NCBI RefSeq assembly: GCF_000350225.1 | Contig: NW_005179325.1 | Coordinates: 1-64,000, forward strand | Length of the DNA stretch: 64,000 bases | Direction: 5' to 3' | DNA from: Chondrus crispus | Lineage: Eukaryota; Rhodophyta; Florideophyceae; Gigartinales; Gigartinaceae | Shown here: piece after piece, positions 31,996 through 42,701 of the stretch | Layout of the letters: each line of letters begins with the position of its first letter | How positions within the stretch are numbered: position 1 is the stretch's first letter | Made by a program: the position numbers and the translations under genes | Notes under the pieces: model-generated | The model's database searches: none | What the model saw: the letters and a program-made list of their open reading frames with translations, nothing else | What the model was told of the DNA's origin: nothing

Positions 31996-34900
31996 TCACG
32001 TCAGCACCAGGTCGAACGGGGTTGTCTCCGTTGACCGGTGGACCTGCGTGTTATACGCGAAGGTCAGGGGCTGGATGTGCTCGTCCCAGTCCCTCTGATG
32101 CTCCTCGACATAATGTCGGAGGCGCTGCACCAGGGTGCGGTTGAACCGTTCGGTTTGCCCATTTGTCTGGGGGTGATAGGCGGTAGTCAGGTAGTGCCTC
32201 ACCCCCAGCAAGGCGCACACTGCGTCGAAGAACTTGGCGGCAAATTGTGGTCCGTTATCGGTTAGCACGTAACGAGGTGCGCCGTCTACGTAGACCCAAT
32301 TGTCCAGGAAGGCGTTTGCCACAACCGATACGGTGGTTGTCCGTAACGGGATGCTGCGCGTCAGCTTCGTAAACCGGTCGGTCATGACGAGCACGTGGCG
32401 ATTCCCGTGCGCCGTCTTCGGTAAAGGACCCAGCAGGTCCATGGCGACAAAATCCAGCGGCCCTGCCGCTGGGAATAGCTTGAGGTCCTTCTGATGCCGC
32501 ACCAGGGTTCCCCGGGTGGCGGCGCACGAGGTGCAATTCCGTACGGTACTGAAGGCGTCGTTGGCCATATGAGGCCAATAATATTCCCGCCGGAGGGTAT
32601 AATACATCCTCGTACCGCCCGGGTGTCCTGCCAGGCGGGGATGATGGGCGAGGTACAATATCTTCGCCATGAGCCGTTTCGGTACAACCCGCTGCAGGGT
32701 CCCATCGAGGGGGGACTTCCGGACGACGAACCCGTATCGGTCAACGTCGTAGCGCGAGTCCGGATTCCCCACGGTCTCGGCGGCCGCCCTACAGAAGGGG
32801 TCCTCGGCCTGTTCTCGAAGGAACTCTTCTACCGTTACGGATGAGACGTCGCGTTCTTCGGGTATAACCGCGAACGCGTGCTCAGCTCTCCCCGGGTCGA
32901 CGGGGGTCTCCCATTGTACGGTACCTTGGCCGGGGTTATGCTCCTCCTCTCGCCATTGTACCGCGAAACACGGGACCTCGTCGTCGACCGGTTTGGAATT
33001 TGCGCCCTCAACTCGGAGGCGTGATACACCATCTGCGAGTTGATGCTTGATACCCGGCCGGTACTGTACGTCGTAGTCGTACTCGGCTAGGCGGAGACCC
33101 CAGCGCGCTAGCCGGCCGGAGCTATCCGCCAGGTTGAGGACCCATCGGAGGGCCTCATGATCCGTACGGAGGTCGAACGTGTTCCCATACAGATATGGTC
33201 GAAGCGTGAGTATACTCCAGACGACAGCGAGGCATTCCTTCTCGGTAGTTGTATAGTTCTTCTCCGCGTCCGTGAGGGCGCGGCTCCAATACCCGATCGG
33301 TAGGCGGTCTCCGTTCGGCTGCTCCTGTAGGAGGGCGCAGCCGACCTGGTACGCGCAAGCGTCCGTATCCAGGGTATACTTCTTTCCGTGACGGGGTAAC
33401 GCGAGAATCGGTGGCGACACGAGGCGTTTCTTGAGCTCCACGAACGCCTCGTATTCCTCATCGGTGAGTACCTCGAACTCGAACGGTTGATTTTTCCCCG
33501 TATTTCGATTTAACGGTGGGGCTATTTTTGCGAAGCCCTTCACGAACCGACGGTAGACATTGCACATCCCTAAAAAGGACCGCAATTCCGTCTGGTTCTG
33601 GGGTGGTCGAGCGCGCTCGATGGCGACCACGTTGCGGCGCTCGACCTCCAGCCTACCTGGTCGAATCACGTGTCCCAGGTAAGTGACTGAAGTGTCAAAG
33701 AAAGCGCACTTTGACAACTTCAGCGACACACCCGCATCCCGCAGCAGACGTAGAACCTCGCGGACGTGTGCGAAGTGTTCCGTTACGGTCTTGGAGTAGA
33801 TGATAACATCATCCAGGTACACCAGTGCGGTTTCCCATTTTACCCGCGACAGTATAATGTCGACAGCCCGCTGGAATGTCGCGGGGGCATTCTTCAAACC
33901 GAACGGCATGCGGAGGAAACGGTACAACCCGCAGTGCGACGCGAACGTCGTCTTGTCGCGGTCCTCCTCGGCGACTTCTACTTGCCAATACCCGCTGTTG
34001 CAATCCAGCGTGGTAAAGACAGTAGCGTCGCCGAGGGAATCGATGCACTCGTCCATCCTCGGCAACGGATAGGAATCCCGAACGGTGACTGCGTTGAGCT
34101 TTCTGTAGTCGACACAGAACCGCATGGTACCATCCTTTTTAGGGACGAATACCACGGGGCTTGCCCATTCGGCCGTGGCGGGTTCGATTACCCCTGCCCG
34201 GAGCATGCAGTCGATCTCCGTCTTCTCTTTTTCCCGTGCGGTTGGTCCGGCGCGGTAAGGCGCCTGGTAAATCGGGCGAGCACCGGGCTTGAGCTCAATC
34301 CGGTGCTTCGTGGCCCCGATTTTTCCCAGCCGGCCGGTCCACATCCCCTTGAATTCGGACAGTACCTCGAGGACCTCCGAGCGCACTTCCTCGTCCTCGG
34401 CACCGATATGGACGTCCTCCCGCCAGGAATTGGGGTCTTCCTCAGGGGCGGCGGTGTCTTCGGGTTTATCCGGTCCGTCCGCCCCGAGGGGCGCCCTTGG
34501 CAGCGTGGCTTGTTCAGCCACGTCCTTGTCCGTGCGGTTGTCGATGGATTCTCCCGCGCCATTCCCTGCGGTTGAGAGGTTGGAATTAAATATCCCTCCC
34601 CCTTCCTTAGCTTCGGCCGCTTCCGCGGCCGACTCGCCAAGGGTCAGGATGTGAGTGGGCGACGGTAGGGCCAGGCCGATCACGGTATGCTTCGGAATGT
34701 GCACCGGGCGGTGCCCGAAGTTGCTGAGCATTACCGAGAACGGTTTTTCGGGGACCACGTCCATGACCCCCTGGGCCATGAGTGTCAGGTTCTTGTGCGC
34801 GGTTTTTGGGGATTTCTGCAAAAAGCATAGACCCCCTACCGGCGTGGCGGCCCTCACGAGGGCCTGCGTCATCGGGGGGATTGTCACCCCTTTGACGAGG

Positions 34901-35502
34901 CGGATTTTCCGTGACAGTGTCGTGGTCGGGAATGCCGCCTGCTTCCGCCCGGGTTTTTCCGACGGCGGTAGGTGTCGCACCGCACTCCTCGAGGCCATCT
35001 TGCGGTCGTGCCTCGAGGGGGTTGTCCCGACCAACGCCACTGGTGGCGCGTCGTGGAACACGACCTTCCGTTGCGGTGGGAGGATCGCCTTGACGTGGCG
35101 ATCGAGAAAGGTCGTACCGAGGATACAGTCCACGGCGAGGCTCGTCACCACCAAGAACGGGATGCGCGCGATAAATTCACCGATACGGACAAACAAGGAG
35201 ATCTCTCCTAGAGCTTTCATTGCGCGGTTTGACGCGTCAATGAGCGCTGGGCTCCGAACCGGTTTTATCGACGGTCGCCATGACTCGGCGACACACCGCA
35301 AATGGATGAGGTTCGGGCCGGCTCCTGAGTCGAGCACTGGCGTGATGGCGACCATCAGCGCCTGCCTTTGGCCAACCGTGGCGGAAAACTTATAATTCAG
35401 CTTCTTGAAGAAGCAGATGGCCCGGATTTCCGTTCGGTTCCCTGGTTGCGCTTCCACTGGCGCAACCGGTTCGGGGGTGCCTGAGCTTCTGAGGCTTGGC
35501 AC
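31996..35502 (-). mobile_element. L1 pol: protease, reverse transcriptase, RNase H, integrase
   Basis: 1168 codons open. Protease motif LDSGAGPNLI near residue 60; RT with SPVVFVPKKDGTMRFC, MPFGLKNAPATFQRA and YLDDVIIYS (about residues 450-620); RNase H with DTDACAYQVG and TDHEAL (about 730-830); integrase with the HHCC zinc region (HHPRLAGHPGG ... CTSC), then DLLGPLP, LTDNGPQFAAKFF and YHPQTNGQTERFNRT (about 980-1150). The domain order is PR-RT-RH-IN, as in Ty3/gypsy. It directly follows the gag region, as usual. Confidence 0.95.
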
Positions 35503-35522
35503 GGGGAGAGACGTCGTCGCCT

Positions 35523-37975
35523 CTATGCGTCCTCCCCGGCTTCACCCGTGAGCAGCATTTCTTCGCGGGTTTCCTCCGCGGCTTGCACCACGTGGTCTTC
35601 AGTAGGGCCGTGGTGCGGCTCTTCTATCACGTTCACGCCCGCGGGGGCCGTCAGACGCTGGTTTCTCCAAGCGGACGGCCCCTGGCGGTTGAACGGGGAT
35701 CCCGGACGGAGGCCCTGCCGGATGCGCAGCTTCTGGTAGTTGACCTCTCGTGCCTCCAGAAGCTTGGCCCGCAGGCCCGCATCGGCAACAACGGGACACT
35801 CCTCTTGTCGGTGCGTAGTGTCAAGGCAGAACCGACACGGCGGCGGTCCGGGGAATCCCCCACTGGAGAACCGGACCCGTGGGTTCTGCCCCTGCCTCCC
35901 GTACGGTCCCGCGCGCACATCGGCCGGGTTGGCGGGCGGACCCGCGGCGCCTGATGCCGAGGCTGCCGGCGGCGGGTAATAACTCGTCGGCGGCGAGCTT
36001 AACGAGCTCGGCGTCGCGGTGTGGTCTGTCACGGCCAAGATTTCTTCTGCCACGGATCCTCCAGCTGTCGGGATGTCGGATGCCGACTCAACCGACAGCA
36101 CGGGCCGTGTCCTGGCGGTACGTTCGAATCTTCTGGCCGCTCCGGACGGCTCCCGGGATGCCATGGCTGACATCTCCTGCCGGCGGGAAGCCCGATTGGT
36201 TTCCCCTATCGCTTGCGCGTATCGAGCCACGGATTGGTAATCCACATCCGGGTGCGTAGCGAAGTAATTGCGGACCTGCGCGCACGTGGCGGGAAGTAAC
36301 CCTCGACGAATAGGGACTTCAACCGCCGGTCGGAGAATACCGTACCGCATCGGAGGGCCTTGTCCCAGAGGTGGTTATTGTAGACCTCCTCCGTCGTGTT
36401 CGAACTTTGACGAAAGGAGGTCACGTCACCAACCGCTTCGGAAATTACCTCATCGGTCGCATAGGTACGCAACAAAAAGTTGACGACCTGCGGGTACGTC
36501 CTGAGCAGTTCGCGCCGCTCCACGTCAACCGCCATGGTGTTTCCATTGAGACGGGACTGGAGTAGGGCGTGAGCCTGACCGGTGAGGTAGAATTGGAAGC
36601 ACCACACGGCGGCTCCCTCAATGATCCCGTTGTGGTCGCACGCCATCTTGAGGCGTGCGAGGAATCCCAATACCGCAATCGTATCTTGACCACTGAACGT
36701 GTGGGACCTCATCTGCACGTCCAGTTTCTTCCGGTAACGGTTAATGTGCCGCGCTACTGTAGAGTCGTAGCGCGAGCTACGCCGTTCCAGGCGGTAGGTC
36801 TTGTAGTTGACGGCCTTGGTAAACAGGTCATTGAGCGGCCTGATTACCGTAGGCCGTCGCTCGTCGCCCCTTGGAGCAGCCCGGCGGTGTCTGCTTGAGC
36901 GACGACGCTCCTCACCCGACTTGGTACTGTAGTCTTCCGAGTCGGACGGTTCTTGCCGGTGACGGTCTCGGCTTCTATCTCGGCGTGCCCTGTGGCCCCG
37001 CCTGCGCGAACCTTCCGAACCGGATTGGTCGTCATCGGAGGGGTATCCTCCCCCTCCAGCATCGCGGTATCGCTCGTGGCGTGCCTCGCGGTTATCGCGG
37101 TATCGCCAGCGGCGTTCCTCGCGGTTTTCATCCGTCCTGTGACGGGGGTCTTCTGCGTCGGAATACCGCGTGTATTCCGCTTCGGTTCTGCTCGTACCGG
37201 GTGCACGTCTTGTGCTCAACCGGTACCGGTCCCGATTTTCTGTCTCGGGGAGCCCCAGGCGGTTTTCTGTCCCGCGGGGGTCACCTGTACCGGCGAGTAT
37301 GGGGAGGACATTTTCTGTAGTCCTCCCTGTAGCACCGTAAACGGTTGGGAGATAGATGGCTCTACCCTCCGGGTGAGGGTCCATCCTATCAATCCCGGGT
37401 ACGGCGCCGATCGGATCAGCGATATAATTGCTTGAGCCCGGAACGGTTTCATGGCGCGGCGCCGGCGGCGGTGCCGCGCCTCCCGTTTCGGTTGTAAATG
37501 TCGTGGCCAGACGAATGGCCACGGCGGAGCTAATAGCTCCCTTTAGAGCCATTGCGGTGGGAGATTCGTCCTCCTCCGCGGCGAGCGCGGCCACCACCTC
37601 GTCGCGTACGAGGGGGGCGATCTTCTCGTCCAGCAGGGCGCGGAGCGCGGCGTCCGCTTGCTCCGCCACCAGCCCGGGTACCGTTCGGTCGAGGCAAACC
37701 TGGACGACCTGGGGTAATTCCTCAGCGAGGAATTCCTCCATCCAGGTTTGTAATCGCGGGAGTAACGCGTCGTACAGTACTTGTACGCGGTTTCCCCCAC
37801 CAGCCGGTAGCCCGGCGGTGGTGTCCGAAACGGAAGGGGTCTTCTGGCCCCTGGTAGGCGGTGGGCGTAGCAGGGCTTCCGGATTGTCGATCCGGGGGCG
37901 CTGTGCGCCTCTGTCACTGCGGGTACTTGCTCGCCCGGAGACGGTATCTTCTCCGGCGGAATCCGCACGGTTCAT
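35523..37975 (-). mobile_element. L1 gag region with CCHC knuckle
   Basis: Minus strand from ATG 37975. The N-terminal part is charged; a long Arg/Glu/Asp/Ser (RS-like) stretch lies in the middle. A capsid-type part follows (RSHTFSGQDTIAVLGFLARL ... VVNFLLRTY). Towards the 3' end is a Pro/Ala-rich linker and a nucleocapsid knuckle CRFCLDTTHRQEEC (CX2CX4HX4C). The frame is not continuous across the region; this may reflect decay or a family-typical shift. Confidence 0.85.
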
Positions 37976-38081
37976 CGTCGATGATCACTGGCGATCGACG
38001 CGGTGATTTTCGACCTCTTTCAATCCGATCGGTAATTACTCGCGCTGGCGATCCAGTGCGGGCTCAACCTCTGTAGTTATA

Positions 38082-38099
38082 CCCTCCACAAGAGTACCA
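38082..38099 (-). other. L1 primer binding site (candidate)
   Basis: Three bases inside the 5' LTR, the minus strand reads TGGTACTCTTGTGG, starting with the TGG expected opposite a tRNA 3' CCA. The tRNA was not identified. Confidence 0.55.
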
Positions 38100-38102
38100 A
38101 AA

Positions 38103-38692
38103 TGTGTTATAACTACCTTCGTCCCGACCACTCAGAACGAGGGGGGTTAGAAGTGAGGGAGCACGCGACGCTGGGTTACCCACGCGCGGATAAAAACCGT
38201 ACGGATGGACTCGAAAAGAGGGAAGGCTCACGTGGCCGGTGACGCGCAGCCGGTCGGTGGTGTTATACCCGGACGGCCGGTCACGGGTTAGAAGCCCGAG
38301 CTAAAGGAAAACCGGAACGGTGTTAGCACTTAGCCGTAAAGGGAAGGGAGGCGAGTCTGCCTCCTCTTTACTGGGACGGGGCAGGTGCCCCCGGTCTTAA
38401 CCCCTAAGTGGGACGCCAGGACACCTGTCCTGCTACAGTAGCTGTTACTTACTGTATACCAGCTACTGTACACAATTAATAAATTCGTGCCATTAACTAC
38501 TAATTACTACTTATGACCGTACGGATTACACACGTGTGCCCGTGGCCACGCCAGCGGTTGTAGCACGTGTGACCCGCGGGGTACTACTGTACTCCGCTAC
38601 GGGCGCGTGCAAGCCCGGTCGCCACAGTAGTACCCGCTCTTCCGTCCAGTTCACATCTCCCCGGGATGGACGTGGTACGCAATTGTACTACA
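38103..38692 (-). repeat. L1 right LTR (5' LTR)
   Basis: 590 bp, TGTGTTATAAC to TTGTACTACA, followed by the AACCC target duplication (38693-38697). It differs from the left LTR at about three positions. Confidence 0.95.
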
Positions 38693-39525
38693 AACCCCAC
38701 CAAACGATGAACCCTTAGCAAGTGACTGGGCGTCACGAAGACCGACCCCACTCCAAACTCAGCCAGTACTTCCATAAAAGCCCCCTTCCCATAACCCCTG
38801 TCCGCAGTAAATATACATCCATTTACGGCCTCCTCCCCCCGATGGTCCATTAGCGCCAATAGAATTTTGCGTACTGACTCGGTTTGAGCCTCGCCCCTTC
38901 TACGAAATCGAATTGCTGGGACTATTGGAAAAAGGGTTCCAGCAATGTCGTCCGCTTCAAGACCTTCGTGGTCTTCTTTTCGCGAGCCACGCGTCTTGAC
39001 CTGGTTGACCGCTGCCCTTGTTTCAAAAAGATCATCGTCAAGTGTAGCTAGCAGATGAAGAGGGGAAAACACCTTTTTCGTGTCGGAGAAGGCAAGGATC
39101 TCCAATTCAGAAAGCTGGCGGGTCTGGTCCCTTTGAGAGTTCCACTGCAGCTCCCCATCTTTACCCCTTCCGGTCGGGGAGTATGCCAAGATATTTTCGG
39201 TAATAAAACGGACCCTTTCCACGGATGGGACAACGCTTCCAGACTAACGCAAGACGGACACTGTTTTATCGAAGCTCAATCCAGTTGTGTGTGACTGTAC
39301 GATAACTGAGAAATGGCGATACATGTCAGCGAGGCATAGAGCATGCCCAGCAGTTTGCGAATCCAATCTAATTTCAGAACACTTGTCGCAATACGGTCGG
39401 TAGAAGCTTCGTCTCTCCCAGGAAATGGATTTTGTGTGCTTGAACCCAGCAGTCCTTTCAACCACATGCAGTGGGCGACTCCGAAAAACATAATCACACA
39501 AAAACTGCCCGCTCACGGTACACAT
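38693..39525 (-). pseudogene. F protein, transposase-like core
   Basis: Minus-strand coding right of L1: 39525-39244 and, after one in-frame TAG (39246-39244), 39222 down to the L1 junction. Visible motifs: TLDDDLFETRA (Asp cluster near 39039), NQVKT, RFRRRGE, TADRGYGKG (Asp near 38802), then SVFVTPSHLL at the junction. The two Asp motifs about 80 residues apart, and a DRGY box like that of IS4-type transposases, suggest a DDE-type active site. L1 entered just after this region, and the coding strand continues left of L1 at 25.86 kb. I cannot name the family; proteins with such a DDDL...TADRGYGK layout are, to my memory, spread in oomycete and algal genomes. Confidence 0.55.
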
Positions 39526-40738
39526 GCGCCGCGAGAGAACAGCTCACGTACCTGCACCAAACATCACACCCCCACCATCATGTTTTCCTGTTGGCTGCAT
39601 CCTTTTCCAGCTCCCATTGATTCGACAAAGGGATTCGAGCCAATGAGCTGATGAGGCCTGGTGTGCGTTGAGATAGTTTGACGAAGGAGCAAAAACTATT
39701 GTACCGCGAACTGCAACGTGGATTCAGGTGTTTCGGTGTATTTTAAATTGGCGGGAGTTGGCCGATCTGGATTCAATTCGGATTTCGAGGTTGGATTTTG
39801 GATTGGATCCGGTTCTCTGGGGATCCAAAATTGCCTTTTTTGGGCACACTTTTTGGCAAGTCCAATCCAAAATACAATCATTGAATCATGATCCACCGCT
39901 GCTGGGGTGTTGATTTCCATTTCTTGTCCCATTTTTTAGATTGGACCCAAAACCCCAACTGCTGGGCATGCTCTTAATACTGGTTCCTCAAGTTCATGAG
40001 GTCTAATAAACTCGTTAAGCAACTGCATTAGTTGAGTTAACACTCTATTTACAAACAGAACAACAAAACCGCAGCGAGTGGGTAAAATGCCTCGCACACT
40101 CATTCAAGCCTCATCTTTTTCACAGCGGTGTCACAGAGGAGCCGCGCGCTGTCCTTAATGGGACTATCGCAGAAGTCTTTTTCCATGACGACGGATTTAC
40201 ACGGGGACGTTGAAAGCTTCCACCCGTCACTGGGGTCACTTCCGTTCGCAATCCTTCCACGTCCTCGTCACAGACCTCTCCCACGCCCACGACTGGATGC
40301 CGCCCGAGCCCTTCCCCGCCCGGTACCCCCACGGCCACCCCTACCACGGCCTCCTCTCCGGGCTAGCGTGGCATCTTCTCCTCCAGTGCCGAGTCGGGAG
40401 CGCACTGGGGAGAACCCACCCCGCCCACCATCCACTGTCCCTCTTTGTATCTCTTGCGTACCCACGGCGGGGTTTACCCCTATCAGAGAGGAGAGAGGGG
40501 GCGTAGTTTCGCCTTCGTTGATTGTCGTTGGGACTATGGTCCATATAGTCCCATATTGAGGGACAGTTGCGGTTGCGGATGCGTCGACCGTTCGGCCGCA
40601 ACTCAACAGATTTCCAATATTGAACATCGATATCCTTCCAAAAATCATTCCAATTAAGATGGATATCACCCCATAGTGATTGAGTGCGAAGTTTGGAGGC
40701 TAGAGGGAAGTCGAGACACCCTATTTGTGGCCGCTACT
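39526..40738 (-). other. F element 5' part: RG-rich N-terminal coding stretch and inverted repeat
   Basis: The minus strand at 40669-40268 encodes a frame ending in Arg/Gly repeats (RGGRGRGGRGG). A following stretch at about 40240-40105 (MEKDFCDSPIKDSA, in another frame) probably belongs to the same protein. 39700-39920 holds an inverted repeat (TTTTGGATTGGA near 39791, complement near 39864) that may be a small insertion. No intact start is evident. Confidence 0.35.
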
Positions 40739-40897
40739 GATCACTATACTGATCAATAGGCGTGTAACAGTCGGAAGGCAAACACAGCTATTGATCAGTA
40801 TATTGATCAATACTGGCACTAGCGATATGAGGAGTTTTCCTCGACGAGAAGCGGTGAAAGTTTCTGAGAAGTCCGCTCAGAGGGATTTAAAGGCAGA

Positions 40898-41461
40898 ATG
40901 ATTAAAAACTACGGAGATATTGCGGAGGCTGCCATCGCGGTCGGCAGTGGCAACCCTACCTCCGCAAGTGACTCAGGTGCTGATGCCCGTTCCGCGTGGG
41001 AGATCAGCAAGCCCGAGCATCGCCATTACTCGATCTTCGTTACAGAGCTGAATTCTTCCCGTTTGGTTGGTGAAGAGGGTATTTTTGATCGAGGCCCGCA
41101 CGTACCCATAAGGCATATGAGATATTTTGAGCCCCCTCATGAAGCATTCTCCAACGAGCTCTGCTCCCAGGACCGACGGTCGGCCAAGGAGAAGGAGTAC
41201 TTGAATGCGGCCGGCGTCTGGAGGGAGATAGGGCTTATAGCCCTCGATATTGCGAAGACGCACGGCCGGACTATCGAAGATTTGGCATGGAGACGCGCTC
41301 TCGCAGGAGATGCAATTAAAGCCACCCTAGCAGTTCTTCCTATACGTGTTCAATACTTTCGAGATATTATGGAGCGAAGCGTCGAGATCGTGATACATAT
41401 GTCTTTTCTCGTCGAGCAAGGACATGATTCAATGTTCTCAGAATCCTGCCACTCGGTCTGA
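40898..41461 (+). mobile_element. possible ORF1 of a DIRS-like retroelement
   Basis: 187 codons open, hydrophilic N-terminus, no known domain. It lies directly upstream of, and on the same strand as, the DIRS-like RT at 42.0-42.3 kb, the place of ORF1 (gag-like) in DIRS elements. Assignment is by position; an unrelated gene fragment is possible. Confidence 0.35.
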
Positions 41462-42701
41462 AAGGCACTTACGTCCAAGATGTAAATCGAAGCCGCTAAG
41501 GTGATTGCCAAGACGAGGCTTAGACAAGCCTCGAGCAAGGGTGGCAGCTCCTCTGAGGCTGCCACGGAAGAGTGACAGGCCAGCCTTTTGGCGGATTGAG
41601 AACGGTGGGTGTCTGGGAACTACCACTATGGAGATGGACAGCGATGCACGCGGGCGCAGAGCGCACAGGGCTTGGGGCCAGCTAGTACCGAACACGCGCC
41701 AATCGGTACGGGATCCTGGAACCCTTTTCGTGGCCTTTACGAAGGGTACAGTGCTACCCAATATCCTTCATTCAGAGAAGGACAAAGGTTTTGCGAGAGA
41801 ATACTTCCAGGTCGGGTGTCATACAGGGATCTACGAGAGATTGGATCCGGATTATTTGGCGGGATGCATGGAAGGAAGAAAGATGGCATCGTCTGCGTTT
41901 AAGATTTTGCAGAGAGAAGGAGCCGAAAGGAACGATCGTTCTGTAGAGAATCCCGGCAGAGCAAGCACCAGCCCCGTGTAATTGTAAAGATGAATACGGT
42001 AACGACATTTGCTATGGAGCTACAGGTGGGAGATATGATGGTTTCATGTGACGTGAAGAGTGTGTATCGGCACTTCTACTTGCACCCAGCCATGCGAGAT
42101 ATGTTTATGTTCACTTACGATGGAGCGTTTTACCGGTTTGTGGCGCTTCCGTTCGGCTGGGGTCGATTGGTGCTCTGGTTTACAAAATTCCTGAGGCCAC
42201 TCGTTCGGTATCTGCGGGAGAAGTATCGCTACGGCGTCCTTCCTTATATTGAAGATTTCCTTCTTCCGCCTTCTCCGGCGACCAGGCCAGTGTCGCATAA
42301 ACACCCCCACACGGAGGAGAGTGATAGTGGAGTTCGACGGAAGACTCCGGATCGGCGGTGCAGAGGGTCTTAACCAACCAGCGCAACCATACACGGGCCG
42401 TTTGCGGGTGGTAGAGCGGAATCAGACGTGAACGCGCGCACGGGCGGGCGGATCAACGCTTCGGCGCCCCGGAGCAGTACTGGTCGACGTTCCAGTACAT
42501 ACCGGCAGTGGCCGATCCGTTTTCGCCAGCGTGTCGTGCGGCGTGTCACGCGCGTCCACTACCCGCGTGGTTGCTACTGACGCTCGAGGTTCGGCAGAGC
42601 GTGCGTTAGAATACGCTGGAGGCGTAGACCGTCGGTGGATGGCTGCCTACCTTTGTTTCCTCCGCAAACGGTCTCTCCCTATGTTTATTGTACAAGTTAA
42701 T

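Larger units (their letters stand above)
25900..38692 (-). mobile_element. Ty3/gypsy chromovirus 'L1', nearly whole, young
   Basis: 12.8 kb between two 590-bp LTRs that differ at about three positions, with 5-bp target duplications AACCC at 25895-25899 and 38693-38697. Gag-pol reads on the minus strand, so the right LTR is the 5' LTR. Order: PBS, gag with CCHC knuckle, protease, RT, RNase H, integrase, chromodomain, a 2.2-kb non-coding repeat array, then a long ORF on the opposite strand, polypurine tract, 3' LTR. Near-identical LTRs point to a recent insertion. The coding region looks almost whole, with about three interruptions of frame, some of which could be programmed in this family. It lies inside DNA transposon F. 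Confidence 0.95.
22964..40822 (-). mobile_element. large DNA transposon 'F' flanked by CTAG, split by retrotransposon L1
   Basis: The left end CTAG-TGCCAG (22964-22973) mirrors the right end CTGGCA-CTAG (40813-40822). Inside both ends are TTGATC-rich palindromes: about 22979-22998 on the left, and two on the right at about 40739-40760 and 40793-40810. The CTAG on each side looks like a 4-bp target duplication. Without L1 (25900-38692 plus its 5-bp duplication) the element is about 5.05 kb, and its interior is filled by minus-strand coding stretches (features below). The terminal match is short but in the right orientation, has the same CTAG flanks as elements C and E, and encloses one coherent coding block. 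Confidence 0.65.
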
